Positions 1-8,251 of a stretch of 64,000 nt of DNA are shown one piece after another. The notes under the pieces are model-generated. The model ran no database searches. It had not been told where the DNA came from and saw nothing but the letters and a program-made list of their open reading frames with translations. Source of the DNA: Simplicispira sp. 125 (GTDB lineage: Bacteria > Pseudomonadota > Gammaproteobacteria > Burkholderiales > Burkholderiaceae_C); the NCBI RefSeq assembly GCF_003096555.1, contig NZ_QEKM01000001.1, forward strand, positions 2,232,001 to 2,296,000, in the 5' to 3' direction. The translations under genes and the position numbers were made by a program. The stretch's first letter is position 1. Every line of letters begins with the position of its first letter.

Positions 1-921
1 GGCCTGGACAATACCGCCGTCCACCATGCCGCCGACAATGACATCACCGCTTGCGTGCACTTGCATGCCTTGGCCGATGTCGCCATCGACCTGCACCGTT
101 CCGTCGTAATGGATGTTGCCAGTCTCCATATTGACCTCTGCAAGACGCAGGACAGGCTCGATCATCACGCCGCCGCGCACCCGAACGGGGTGGCCGGTCT
201 GGCTGGCCTGGAGCAGGTTGGGGTCTTCGTCGGACACCTTGGCACCCGTCAGCTGCGCAGCGAAGGGCTCGTCCAGTCCGGGTTGGGCCAACAGGGGCTC
301 GCCGCGCACGGTAACGCCCGCAACACCCAGCGTGGCCGGTCGGCGGCGCATCAGCAAGGCGCCGGTATGCACCATGACGATTTCCCCATGCTCGCGGTAG
401 TCAATGAAACCGTTCTCATCCACCCTGGGCGTTCGGTCGGGCGCCGCAGGAATCAGCTCCTCAAACTCCGCATCGTGCCCATCCTGCGCCGGCACACCGC
501 GCGCCACGACCACGGCTTCGCAGGCTCCGGCGGCGACCGCCTGGGCGATGGCCTGCGCGTCGACTTCAGCCACTACCCCTGCAAGAATGAGGCCCTGGTG
601 CACGTCCTGGACCGTGGCCGACACCCCGCCTTGTGCGGGTGTTATATCCAGACTGGCAGACATGGCATCCGTGGCAACATGGATGCGCACGAGGGCGTTA
701 CAGCGCTTTGCAACGGGTAGCGAGAAGGGAGCAGGCGCGCTCTTGGCGTCCTGGGCGGCACGCTCCAACGCCTCGTGGTGCAGCAGGCAGTCGCCATAAC
801 CCTCGCGCACCAGCCAATCGTGCAGCGCCGCAGCATCGATATCGCCCCGCCCTTGTGCAGGCTGCACGTGAAGCAGGATGCTGCCATCAGACTCGCTCAG
901 CGCCATACCGACAAAATCCAT
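1..921 (-). CDS. DUF342 / FapA-family protein, 3' end outside window
   Basis: The reading frame starts at an ATG at 921 (minus strand), preceded by a GGAG-type ribosome site, and stays open through base 1, so 307 N-terminal residues are visible and the C-terminus is missing. It begins MDFVGMALSESDGSILLHVQ. The visible part matches the DUF342 (flagellar assembly protein A-like) layout: a variable N-terminal domain, then glycine- and valine-rich repeats such as GDVIVGGMVDGGIV that form a right-handed beta-helix. FapA-like proteins are cytoplasmic; some affect polar assembly or cell-surface processes, but the biochemical activity is not well defined. No flagellar gene is visible beside it. The family call comes from recognised sequence style; the role is not inferable here. 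It is divergent from the acyltransferase gene at 1146. Confidence 0.75.
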   Translation of the reverse strand, partial: MDFVGMALSESDGSILLHVQPAQGRGDIDAAALHDWLVREGYGDCLLHHEALERAAQDAKSAPAPFSLPVAKRCNALVRIHVATDAMSASLDITPAQGGVSATVQDVHQGLILAGVVAEVDAQAIAQAVAAGACEAVVVARGVPAQDGHDAEFEELIPAAPDRTPRVDENGFIDYREHGEIVMVHTGALLMRRRPATLGVAGVTVRGEPLLAQPGLDEPFAAQLTGAKVSDEDPNLLQASQTGHPVRVRGGVMIEPVLRLAEVNMETGNIHYDGTVQVDGDIGQGMQVHASGDVIVGGMVDGGIVQA

Positions 922-1145
922 AGTCGATCGCCTCCCTTCAAGCAGGTGCCATGGCTGTGATTGCATTGCTGCAGCGTGGACCGCTGCCTGGAATTCTTGA
1001 CGGCAAAAACTCTCGGCCGCTTTTCCACAAACGCAATGTTGCTACAACGCTTATAGCTTACTCTGTGCACTTGGGGAATGCGCAAAAACTCCGTACACCG
1101 GCTCTCGCCCCGTCTTACCCCCTCTACAGCACCGTATCATGGCCC

Positions 1146-1880
1146 ATGCTTGCCAAGTTGATGGGTTTCTTCCTGCTGGGCCTGGTGCGTCTGCTCACCG
1201 GGTCGCAGGCGCGCTGGTATGGCTGCCCGCCCAAGGCGGAGCAGCGCATCTACTTCGCCAACCACCAGAGCCACGCCGACCTGGTGCTGATCTGGGCCGC
1301 CCTGCCCGAAGAGCTGCGCAGCATCACCCGGCCGATTGCCGCGCGGGATTACTGGACCAAAACACCGTTCCGGCAATGGATCACCACCGCTGTGTTCAAC
1401 GCCATCTACGTCGAGCGCCAGGCCGCCACCCCACCGCCTGCCCCTGCAGCACCTGCCCACGACACCGCCGACGGCACGGCGGGTGGGCCAGACCCTGCCC
1501 CGCCAACGCCCGAACCCGCGCCCAGCCCCGAGGCGCTGCGCGCCGCCCTGCCCGATAACGACCCGCTGGCGCCGCTGGTGCGGGCGCTCGAGAGTGGCGA
1601 CTCGATCATCATTTTCCCCGAAGGCACGCGCGGCCATGGCGACGACCCGCAACCCTTCAAATCGGGCCTGTTCCGGCTGGCCCAGATGTTTCCGCAGGTG
1701 GTGCTGGTGCCCGCGTGGATCAACAACGTGCAGCGCGTCATCCCCAAGGGCGAGGTGGTACCGGTGCCCATTCTGTGCTCGGTGACCTTTGGCGCGCCCG
1801 TCGCGCTGGCCGATGGCGAAGCGCGCCGCCCCTTCCTGGACCGGGCACGCCACGCTGTGATGGCGTTGCGGGAGGTGTAA
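1146..1880 (+). CDS. PlsC-like 1-acyl-glycerol-phosphate acyltransferase
   Basis: A 244-residue membrane-associated acyltransferase of the PlsC superfamily, which acylates lysophosphatidate-type acceptors. The catalytic block NHQSHAD lies at residues 39-45 (His40, Asp45) and the acceptor-phosphate block FPEGTR at 157-162. A hydrophobic N-terminus (residues 5-18) would anchor it in the membrane. Residues about 93-130 form a Pro/Ala-rich insert between the two blocks that typical PlsC enzymes lack, making the spacing long. The ATG at 1146 was chosen because the frame remains open upstream to 951 but has no conserved content there. The next gene starts at the base after its stop, so the two are probably translationally coupled and work as a phosphatidate/CDP-lipid pair, as in other bacteria with a plsC-like/ynbB-like couple. 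Confidence 0.85.
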   Translation: MLAKLMGFFLLGLVRLLTGSQARWYGCPPKAEQRIYFANHQSHADLVLIWAALPEELRSITRPIAARDYWTKTPFRQWITTAVFNAIYVERQAATPPPAPAAPAHDTADGTAGGPDPAPPTPEPAPSPEALRAALPDNDPLAPLVRALESGDSIIIFPEGTRGHGDDPQPFKSGLFRLAQMFPQVVLVPAWINNVQRVIPKGEVVPVPILCSVTFGAPVALADGEARRPFLDRARHAVMALREV

Positions 1881-2873
1881 ATGAACAACTTCCTGCGCAG
1901 CCTCTCCACGACCGAGCAGATCGGAGCGCTGTTTCTGGTGGTCTTTGGCGTGCTCACGCTCATCACGCTCTGGGCCATTCTGCGCGGCCTGCGCGAAGCG
2001 CACCACGACGGCCCCGAAGGCCAGGCACACAAGGTGGCAGCGCGGCAGCTGCGCGCTCTGCTGCAGACCTCCTGGGCCATGGCCACGGTTTTCTGGGTGA
2101 GCTGGGCACTGGGCGACACCATGGCCACGGTGCTGTTCGCCCTGGTTTCGTTCCTGACACTGCGCGAGTTCATCACGCTCTCACCCACAAGGCGCGGCGA
2201 TCACCGCAGCCTGGTGCTGGCCTTTTTCGTCGTGCTGCCGCTGCAGTTCATCATTGTGGGATCACGGTCCTTCGATCTGTTCACGGTGTTCATCCCGGTT
2301 TATGTGTTCCTGGCACTGCCCGTGGTGAGCGCGCTGGCCAACGACCCCGAGCGCTTTCTGGAGCGCAGCGCCAAGCTGCAGTGGGGCATCATGGTCTGCG
2401 TCTATGGCATGAGCCATGTGCCGGCGCTGCTGCTGCTGGACTTTCCGCAATACGAGGGCAAGGGTGCTTTCCTGGTCTTCTTCCTGGTGCTGGTCGTGCA
2501 GACCTGCATGGTGGTGCAGCACCTGGTGGGCCGCCGCCTGCCCCACCGGCCCGTGGCACCGCAGGTCAGCCAGAGCTTTCAGTGGGCCAGCTGGCTGGCC
2601 GGTGTGGGCGTGGGTGGGGTGTTGGGCGGTCTGCTGTCGTTCATCACACCCTTCAAGCCGGGGCAGGCGCTGGGCATGGCCCTGCTGGCCTGCGTGGCGG
2701 GCAGCCTGGGGCACCTGGTGATGAAGGCCCTCAAGCGCGATCGCGGCATCACCAACTGGGGCATGCAGGGCCAGTCCGTCACGGGCGCTGGTGGCCTGCT
2801 CGACCGCGTGGACGCACTGTGCTTTGCTGCACCGGTGTTTTTCCATTCAGTACGCTGGTATTTCGGTTTATAA
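1881..2873 (+). CDS. CdsA-like phosphatidate cytidylyltransferase
   Basis: A 330-residue polytopic membrane protein with about eight hydrophobic segments. The C-terminal segment GGLLDRVDAL (residues 304-313) corresponds to the end of the CDP-diacylglycerol synthase signature, so the expected reaction is CTP plus phosphatidate giving CDP-diacylglycerol and pyrophosphate. The front of the signature is degenerate: KR is present (KALKRDRGI) but the usual K-D pair is replaced and the spacing to GG is longer; the His before GG is Ala. This resembles the YnbB-type CdsA paralogues found next to PlsC-like enzymes rather than the housekeeping CdsA. It starts directly at the stop of the PlsC-like gene. 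The substrate may therefore differ from phosphatidate; this is inference. Confidence 0.8.
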   Translation: MNNFLRSLSTTEQIGALFLVVFGVLTLITLWAILRGLREAHHDGPEGQAHKVAARQLRALLQTSWAMATVFWVSWALGDTMATVLFALVSFLTLREFITLSPTRRGDHRSLVLAFFVVLPLQFIIVGSRSFDLFTVFIPVYVFLALPVVSALANDPERFLERSAKLQWGIMVCVYGMSHVPALLLLDFPQYEGKGAFLVFFLVLVVQTCMVVQHLVGRRLPHRPVAPQVSQSFQWASWLAGVGVGGVLGGLLSFITPFKPGQALGMALLACVAGSLGHLVMKALKRDRGITNWGMQGQSVTGAGGLLDRVDALCFAAPVFFHSVRWYFGL

Positions 2874-2880
2874 GCAAAAA

Positions 2881-2929
2881 CTGCCTCTAACGCTTATAAA
2901 TCAAGCGCAAACAGCTATCATTTCAATAG
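2881..2929 (+). repeat. short palindromic intergenic repeat, copy 1
   Basis: AT-rich element between the CdsA-like gene and ruvC. It has the recurring pattern CTCTAACGCTTA, a short spacer, AAGCGC, then CAGCTAT followed by CAATAG. It is imperfectly palindromic. Related copies are annotated elsewhere in the window. It ends four bases before the ruvC start codon, so it supplies ruvC's immediate upstream sequence; no Shine-Dalgarno is visible there. Confidence 0.75.
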
Positions 2930-2932
2930 TAC

Positions 2933-3481
2933 ATGAGAATCCTTGGCATCGACCCCGGCCTGCAGACCACCGGTTTTGGCGTGGTGGACGTGGACGGCCA
3001 CAAGCTCAGCTATGTCGCCAGCGGCACCATCCGCACCACCCAACTCGCGCTGGGCGACCTGCCCGCTCGTCTGAAAGTGCTGTTCGACGGCATTGGCGAA
3101 GTAGCAGCCCGCTACGAGCCCGACGTGGCCACGGTGGAGATCGTGTTCGTCAACGTCAACCCCCAATCCACCCTGTTGCTGGGCCAGGCGCGCGGCGCCT
3201 GCATTACAGCCCTGGTGGCACGCGACCTGCCCGTGGCCGAATACACCGCACTGCAGATGAAGAAAGCCGTGGTCGGCCACGGCCGCGCCGCCAAAAGCCA
3301 GGTGCAGGAAATGGTGCGCCGCCTGCTCCAACTGCCCGGCCTGCCCGGAACCGACGCCGCCGACGCACTAGGCATGGCCATCACGCACGCGCACGCAGGC
3401 GCGGCCATGGCGCGCCTGGGCGAAGTGGCCACCTTGCAGCGGCGCCAGCATGCGATGTACAAGGGCGGGCGGAGTTACTGA
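2933..3481 (+). CDS. ruvC: Holliday junction endonuclease RuvC
   Basis: RuvC (182 residues, usual length about 170-180) resolves Holliday junctions by symmetric nicking, together with RuvAB. The four acidic active-site residues are recognisable: Asp7 in RILGIDPGL, Glu69 in TVEIVFVN, and Asp141 and Asp144 in [11 protein letters not shown]. The ATG at 2933 gives the canonical N-terminus; it lies directly after a short repeat, with no clear ribosome site. ruvA and ruvB are not in the window. The gene is convergent with gspC, which ends 53 bases downstream on the other strand. Confidence 0.97.
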   Translation: MRILGIDPGLQTTGFGVVDVDGHKLSYVASGTIRTTQLALGDLPARLKVLFDGIGEVAARYEPDVATVEIVFVNVNPQSTLLLGQARGACITALVARDLPVAEYTALQMKKAVVGHGRAAKSQVQEMVRRLLQLPGLPGTDAADALGMAITHAHAGAAMARLGEVATLQRRQHAMYKGGRSY

Positions 3482-3534
3482 GTGGCACGCACCCAGCTGT
3501 GCTGCCATGGAAACACCCCCGAGGGGCGAGCGCG

Positions 3535-3972
3535 CTATTTGCGCAGCGGCATTTCCAGCGTGAGCGAGGCCGGACCTGCGGCCGAGGCGCCCAAATGTGC
3601 CTGGCGTGGCCCCAGCGACTGCAGAACCAGGCCCGTATCGATCGCGGCGCCCACGCGGTAGGGCTTTGCCGGTTTGCCGTCCACGGCGATCAGCGCAGCG
3701 CCGCCGCCACTGTTGCGCCCTGCCAGCACGCCCACCAGCGTAAAGCGGCTGGATGCGGCGGCCACAGGCGCGGGGGCCGCCACGGCTCCCAGCAATCGGG
3801 CCATGGCCTGCACGTCGGGCGCTGCTGCGGCCAATGGCACGGCAGGCGCAGCCAAACCAGGGGCACCGGCCGACAGGCGCAGGCCCCAATAGGCCGCGCT
3901 GGCGGCCGCCAGGGCCCATATGGCCAGGGTGGTCAGGCGCACGCCCCAGAGACTGTGTGAATTGGTCACCAT
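3535..3972 (-). CDS. gspC: type II secretion protein GspC, short form without PDZ
   Basis: GspC is the inner-membrane component that links the secretin GspD to the rest of the type II secretion machine. This 145-residue protein has one membrane helix near residues 12-30 (TTLAIWALAAASAAYWGL) and a homology-region-like beta domain, from FTLVGVLAG to PSL-type strands near the end. It lacks the C-terminal PDZ or coiled-coil region of longer GspC proteins (usually 250-300 residues), although a short GspC also occurs in some other proteobacteria. The ATG at 3972 was chosen because it begins just before the cytoplasmic tail and membrane helix; the frame is open further upstream over gspG, which is shadow. 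It is divergent from gspG with only 58 bases between the two starts. Confidence 0.8.
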   Translation of the reverse strand: MVTNSHSLWGVRLTTLAIWALAAASAAYWGLRLSAGAPGLAAPAVPLAAAAPDVQAMARLLGAVAAPAPVAAASSRFTLVGVLAGRNSGGGAALIAVDGKPAKPYRVGAAIDTGLVLQSLGPRQAHLGASAAGPASLTLEMPLRK

Positions 3973-4030
3973 CACACGATTATCATTCACTCGCTGCACG
4001 GGATGGCCCGTTGCACCCAACCGATTGCCT

Positions 4031-4486
4031 ATGAACATGATCCACCCCGTTTTTTCCGCCTGCCACGCACGCCAACGCCTGGCCCGGGGCTTCACCCTGA
4101 TTGAGCTGATGGTGGTGCTGGTCATCATCGGCGTGCTGGCCGCGCTGATCGTGCCCAACGTGCTCGATCGCGCCGACGACGCCCGCACCACGGCCGCGCG
4201 CACCGATGTGACCAACCTCATGCAGGCGCTCAAGCTCTACCGCCTGGACAACCAGCGCTACCCCACCTCTGAGCAGGGCCTGCAGGCGTTGATTGCCAAG
4301 CCCACGACCGGCCCACAGCCGCTGAACTGGAAGCCCTACCTCGAGAAGCTGCCCAACGACCCCTGGGGCCGCCCCTACCAGTACCTGAGCCCCGGCGTGA
4401 AAGGCGAGATTGATGTGATGTCGTTCGGGGCCGACGGCCAGTCGGGTGGCGAAGGCAAGGATGCCGACATTGGCAGCTGGCAGTAA
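4031..4486 (+). CDS. gspG: type II secretion major pseudopilin GspG
   Basis: Major pseudopilin of the type II secretion system, assembled into the periplasmic pseudopilus after processing by the prepilin peptidase. The 151-residue precursor has a 20-residue leader ending in Gly20, with Phe21 and Glu25 of the mature FTLIELMVVL helix. The C-terminal part has the typical GspG features: LDNQRYPTSEQGLQALI, the DPWGRPYQY motif and the calcium-binding loop near SFGADGQSGGEGKDADI. The leader is longer than the usual 6-10 residues. First gene of the gspGHIJKLMNDE run; gspH begins inside its last codons. Confidence 0.96.
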   Translation: MNMIHPVFSACHARQRLARGFTLIELMVVLVIIGVLAALIVPNVLDRADDARTTAARTDVTNLMQALKLYRLDNQRYPTSEQGLQALIAKPTTGPQPLNWKPYLEKLPNDPWGRPYQYLSPGVKGEIDVMSFGADGQSGGEGKDADIGSWQ

Positions 4487-5003
4487 CCGCCCTAAGCCAA
4501 CGCACCCCAGGCCAGGGGTGCATTGGAACGGGCTTGGCCAGGCCACCGGCATTGGCATTGGCACTCTTGGGGGAAGCCGCGCAGCAGCCCAGAGGGGGTT
4601 CACTCTTCTTGAACTGCTGGTGGTTGTCAGCATCATGGCGCTGGGCACGGCCGGTGTCGGGCTGGCGATGCGCGACAGCGGGCAAACGCAACTCGAACGC
4701 GAGGCCGAACGGCTGGCCGTGCTGCTGGAGGCCGGGCGCGCCCAGTCCCGCGCCAGCGGCATGCCGGTGTACTGGCGCACGGCCCCGGGCGGCTTCCGTT
4801 TTGAAGGACTTCCGCCCGAAAAACTGCCCAGCCAGTGGCTTGACCCTGCCACGCTGGTGCGAGGCCCGTCCCATCTGGCCCTGGGGCCTGAGCCGCTGAT
4901 CGGGCGCCAGCAGGTGGTGCTGTCTCGGCAGGACCACCCCGAACACACCTTGCGCGTGGGCACCGATGGCCTGCGCCCCTTTGCCGTGGAGCCGCCGCAA
5001 TGA
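4461..5003 (+). CDS. gspH: type II secretion minor pseudopilin GspH
   Basis: Minor pseudopilin with the type IV pilin-like methylation segment RGFTLLELLVVVSIMALG. Cleavage would fall after Gly46, leaving Phe47 and Glu51 of the mature protein. With the ATG at 4461 the leader is about 46 residues, very long for this family; a GTG at 4446 is also in frame. Bases about 4500-4600, which encode the leader, look like intergenic sequence with runs such as GGGGGAAGCCGCGCAGCAGCCC, so the true start may be a non-ATG codon nearer the helix, but I found no better one. It overlaps gspG by 26 bases and gspI by 4 (ATGA). Confidence 0.85.
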   Translation: MPTLAAGSNRPKPTHPRPGVHWNGLGQATGIGIGTLGGSRAAAQRGFTLLELLVVVSIMALGTAGVGLAMRDSGQTQLEREAERLAVLLEAGRAQSRASGMPVYWRTAPGGFRFEGLPPEKLPSQWLDPATLVRGPSHLALGPEPLIGRQQVVLSRQDHPEHTLRVGTDGLRPFAVEPPQ

Positions 5004-5365
5004 CATCCGGCAGCCAGCAAGGCGGATTCACGCTGGTGGAGGTGCTGGTGGCGCTGGGCATCGTGGCCATTGCGCTCACGGCCGGCACACAGGCCACCTC
5101 GGCCCTTACGCGCAACGCGCAGCGCCAGTCCGATGTACTGCTGGCACACCTGTGCGCCGAGAACGAACTCGTCAAAATACGCCTGTCGCGGCAAATGCCC
5201 GCCATTGGCGACGACCTGCAGTCCTGCGAGCAGGCCGGGCGCCGTTTTGATGTGAGCCTCGTCGTGCGCCCCACCCCCAACCCGAGCTTCCGGCGCGTGG
5301 ATGCGCAGGTGCTCGATGGCACGTACCCGGTGCTGCGCCTGTCTACCATCGTCGGGCGCCGCTGA
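5000..5365 (+). CDS. gspI: type II secretion minor pseudopilin GspI
   Basis: Minor pseudopilin of 121 residues that caps the pseudopilus tip with GspJ and GspK. The leader is short: cleavage after Gly9, mature start Phe10, Glu14 as the conserved Glu5 (GGFTLVEVLVALGIVAIAL). The C-terminal half has the usual small GspI beta domain with a RRFDVSLVVRPTPNPSFRRV segment. Its ATG lies inside the gspH stop (ATGA overlap), a sign of translational coupling, and gspJ begins two bases after its stop. Confidence 0.93.
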   Translation: MTSGSQQGGFTLVEVLVALGIVAIALTAGTQATSALTRNAQRQSDVLLAHLCAENELVKIRLSRQMPAIGDDLQSCEQAGRRFDVSLVVRPTPNPSFRRVDAQVLDGTYPVLRLSTIVGRR

Positions 5366-5367
5366 CC

Positions 5368-6054
5368 ATGGCATTCCCACCCGTCCATCCATCCCGCCCG
5401 GCACGGGGGTTCACGCTGGTCGAATTGCTGGTGGCCCTGGCCATCCTGGCGCTGATGGCCCTGCTCAGCTGGCGCGGCATAGATGGCATGGTGCGCGCAC
5501 AAGAACAAACCCGCCAGCGCAGCGACCAGTTGCTGGTGTTGCAGGCCGCGCTCACGCAGTGGGGCACCGACCTGGACGCGCTGCTGCCCTTGCCGCACAC
5601 CACGCCGCTCGACTGGGACGGCCAGGTGCTGCGCATCACCCGGCGCAGCACTGCGATGCCCGACGAGGGCGCCCTGGTGGTGGCCTGGGCCCGCCGCGAC
5701 GTGGGCGGCACCAGCCAGTGGTTGCGCTGGCAGTCGCCGCCGCTGCGCACGCGCGGCGCCTGGGAGCAGGCCTGGCAACAGGCCGCCCAGTGGGCGCGTA
5801 ACCCGGGCGAAGCCGACCGGCGCGCCGAAGTCGCCCTGCTGCCGCTGGCCGACTGGAAAGTTTTCTATTTCCGCAGCGACGCCTGGACCAACCCCATGTC
5901 CAGCAGCGGCCCACCGGCCGCCGATGCCGCCACGGCCAGTGTGCTGATTCCCGATGGCGTGCGCCTGCAGCTCGACCTGCCCCCCGGCCAGGGGCTGGCC
6001 GGGCAGATCACACGCGACTGGGTCAGCCCCCTCAAGGGAGGCGGCAAGACATGA
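5368..6054 (+). CDS. gspJ: type II secretion minor pseudopilin GspJ
   Basis: Minor pseudopilin, 228 residues, part of the GspI-J-K tip complex. The leader ends at Gly14; the mature helix begins with Phe15 and has Glu19 (RGFTLVELLVALAILALM), followed by the GspJ-type WRGIDGMVRAQ region. The C-terminal domain contains the WKVFYFRSDAW strand typical of the family. It overlaps gspK by ATGA. A GTG or upstream start is not needed because the ATG at 5368 gives a normal leader length. Confidence 0.93.
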   Translation: MAFPPVHPSRPARGFTLVELLVALAILALMALLSWRGIDGMVRAQEQTRQRSDQLLVLQAALTQWGTDLDALLPLPHTTPLDWDGQVLRITRRSTAMPDEGALVVAWARRDVGGTSQWLRWQSPPLRTRGAWEQAWQQAAQWARNPGEADRRAEVALLPLADWKVFYFRSDAWTNPMSSSGPPAADAATASVLIPDGVRLQLDLPPGQGLAGQITRDWVSPLKGGGKT

Positions 6055-7022
6055 GCACCAGACAACGCGGCGCGGCCCTGCTGGCAGCCATGCTGACCGT
6101 GACGCTGGTCGCCACCTTTGCCGCCGCTGCCCTGTGGCAGCAGTGGCGCTCCATCGAGGTGGAGACCGCCGAACGCGCGCGCGTGCAATCGGCCTGGATT
6201 TTGCTGGGCGCGCTCGACTGGTCGCGCCTGATCCTCATCGAGGATGGCCGCGCCGGGGGCGCCGACCACCTGGCCGAACCCTGGGCGGTGCCGCTGGAAG
6301 AAGCCCGCCTGTCCACCTTTTTGGCCGCCGACCGCAACGTGGCCCAGCAAACCGACGCCAGCACCGACACCCGGGACGCTTTTCTGTCCGGCCAGATCAT
6401 CGACCTGCAGTCACGCCTGAACCTGACCAACCTGGTCCAGGGCGGTACGGTGAATGAATCGGCACTGGCCCAGTTTGGCCGTCTGTTCAACCAGTTGGGC
6501 CTGCCCGCGTCCGAGCTGGCCACCCTGGTGCAAGGGCTGCGCGCCGCCCAGGCACCCGCCGAAAGCGGCAGCCAGGCGCCCCTGATGCCGCAAACCCTGG
6601 GCCAGCTGACCTGGCTGGGAGTCTCGCCCGCCACGGTGGCCGTGCTGGCCCCGCATGCCGCGCTGCTGCCCGAGCGCAGACAGGTGAACCTGAACACCGC
6701 CGGGGTCGAGGTGCTGCTTGCCAGCATCGAGGGCCTGGACATGGCGGGCGCCAACAAAATCGTGGCCGTACGGGAGATGCAGCATTTCAAAACGCTGGAG
6801 GACGTGAACGCCCTGCTGGGGCAAGTCACCCGGGTCAGCAGCAACGACCATGCGGTGTCGTCCTCGTATTTCGAGGTGCATGGCCGCTTGCGCCTGGACG
6901 ACGTGACGGTGCAGGAACGTTCCATGGTGCGCCGCCTGGGCCTGGAGGTCACGACCGTCTGGCGCGAACGCGGCGCAGCCCTGCGCTCGAACCCTACAAT
7001 GGCCCGCGAAAACCGCCCATGA
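6051..7022 (+). CDS. gspK: type II secretion protein GspK
   Basis: GspK, 323 residues, is the largest minor pseudopilin and sits at the pseudopilus tip. The leader is short and ends in Gly7 (RQRGAALLAAMLTVTLVATF); as is normal for GspK the mature helix lacks the Glu at position 5. The body contains the IIDLQSRLNLTNLV segment and the helix-hairpin-helix-like QVNLNTAGVEVLLASI segment typical of GspK. Coupled to gspJ and gspL by four-base overlaps on both sides. Confidence 0.93.
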   Translation: MSTRQRGAALLAAMLTVTLVATFAAAALWQQWRSIEVETAERARVQSAWILLGALDWSRLILIEDGRAGGADHLAEPWAVPLEEARLSTFLAADRNVAQQTDASTDTRDAFLSGQIIDLQSRLNLTNLVQGGTVNESALAQFGRLFNQLGLPASELATLVQGLRAAQAPAESGSQAPLMPQTLGQLTWLGVSPATVAVLAPHAALLPERRQVNLNTAGVEVLLASIEGLDMAGANKIVAVREMQHFKTLEDVNALLGQVTRVSSNDHAVSSSYFEVHGRLRLDDVTVQERSMVRRLGLEVTTVWRERGAALRSNPTMARENRP

Positions 7023-8251
7023 GCACCCTCATCCTTACCCTGCCCCTGGCGCGCTCCGGCACCGCCACCGAATACCGCTACACGCTGAGTCCTGACGGCC
7101 ACAGCGCCAGCCGCCACGCCAATGCACGCGCCAGCCTGCTGCCCGCCATGGGCCGCGCCAGCGAGGTCGTGGCCGTGGTGCCTGCGCAGGCCCTGTCCTG
7201 GCAGCGCGTGTCCCTGCCGCCCGGCATTGGCCTGCAGGCCCCGCGCCTGCGCGCTGTGCTCGACGGCCTGCTGGAAGAACGCCTGCTCGATGACCCCGCG
7301 CAACTGCACTTTGCCCTGGAGCCCGGCGCCAAGCCCGGCGCCCCCGCCTGGGTGGCCATTTGCGACCGCGCCTGGCTGCGCAGCGCGCTGCAAGAGCTGG
7401 AAGCCGCAGGCCGCCCCGTGGCGCGCGTCGTGCCCGAATTCACTCCTGGCCCCACCGCCAGCGGCCAGTGCGAGCTGTACGCACTGGGCACCCCCGAGGA
7501 CGCCTGGCTGGCCCTGACGGGCCACGGCACGGCCCTGGGCGTGACCGTCCTGCCGCTCTCGAGCGCCGCCATGGCCCTGGTCGGCACCGACACCACGCAA
7601 GAGCCGCCCCCCGTGCTGGCCGCCCCCGCCGTGGCCACACTGGCCGAGCAGGTGCTGGGCCGCCCGGTGCAGTTGTATACCGACAGCGACAACGCATTGC
7701 GCGCTGCGCGCACCCCCTGGGACCTGGCCCAGTTTGACCTGGCCAGCAGCGGCCGCACCCGCGCACTGCGCAAGGCGGGCGGCCTGGCTGGCGCCCTGCT
7801 GCGGGCACCGCAATGGCGCGCCGCACGCTGGGGCGCCGCGCTGCTGGCCGTGGCGCACCTGGCGGGCCTTAACGCTTGGGCCTGGCAGGAGCAAAAATCA
7901 CTGGCCGCCAAGCAGGCAGGCGTGCGCAATGCGCTGACGCAGACCTTCCCGCAGGTCAAGGTCGTGGTCGATGCCCCGGTACAAATGGAGCGCGAACTGG
8001 CCCTGCTGCGCCAGGCGGCGGGCAGCACCTCGGCCCGCGACCTGGAGCCGCTGCTGTCTGCCGCCGCCCTGGCCCTGCCCCCCGCACAGCAGCCCACAGC
8101 CATCGACTACAGCGCCGGTGAACTGCGCCTGCGCGGCACCACACTCACGCCACAAGAGCTGACCGACGCCGCGAACACCGCACGCGCCAGCGGCTACAGC
8201 CTGCGCGCCGACGGCGACAGCCTGCTGGTACGCCCCGACACCACGCCATGA
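7019..8251 (+). CDS. gspL: type II secretion inner-membrane protein GspL
   Basis: GspL, 410 residues, recruits the ATPase GspE to the inner membrane. The N-terminal two thirds is a cytoplasmic actin-like domain (for example VVAVVPAQALSWQRVSLPP), followed by one membrane helix around residues 270-295 and a periplasmic ferredoxin-like domain that pairs with GspM. Sequence conservation in this family is low; the call rests on position between gspK and gspM, length and domain layout. The ATG overlaps the gspK stop and the gene's own stop overlaps gspM. Confidence 0.88.
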   Translation: MSTLILTLPLARSGTATEYRYTLSPDGHSASRHANARASLLPAMGRASEVVAVVPAQALSWQRVSLPPGIGLQAPRLRAVLDGLLEERLLDDPAQLHFALEPGAKPGAPAWVAICDRAWLRSALQELEAAGRPVARVVPEFTPGPTASGQCELYALGTPEDAWLALTGHGTALGVTVLPLSSAAMALVGTDTTQEPPPVLAAPAVATLAEQVLGRPVQLYTDSDNALRAARTPWDLAQFDLASSGRTRALRKAGGLAGALLRAPQWRAARWGAALLAVAHLAGLNAWAWQEQKSLAAKQAGVRNALTQTFPQVKVVVDAPVQMERELALLRQAAGSTSARDLEPLLSAAALALPPAQQPTAIDYSAGELRLRGTTLTPQELTDAANTARASGYSLRADGDSLLVRPDTTP

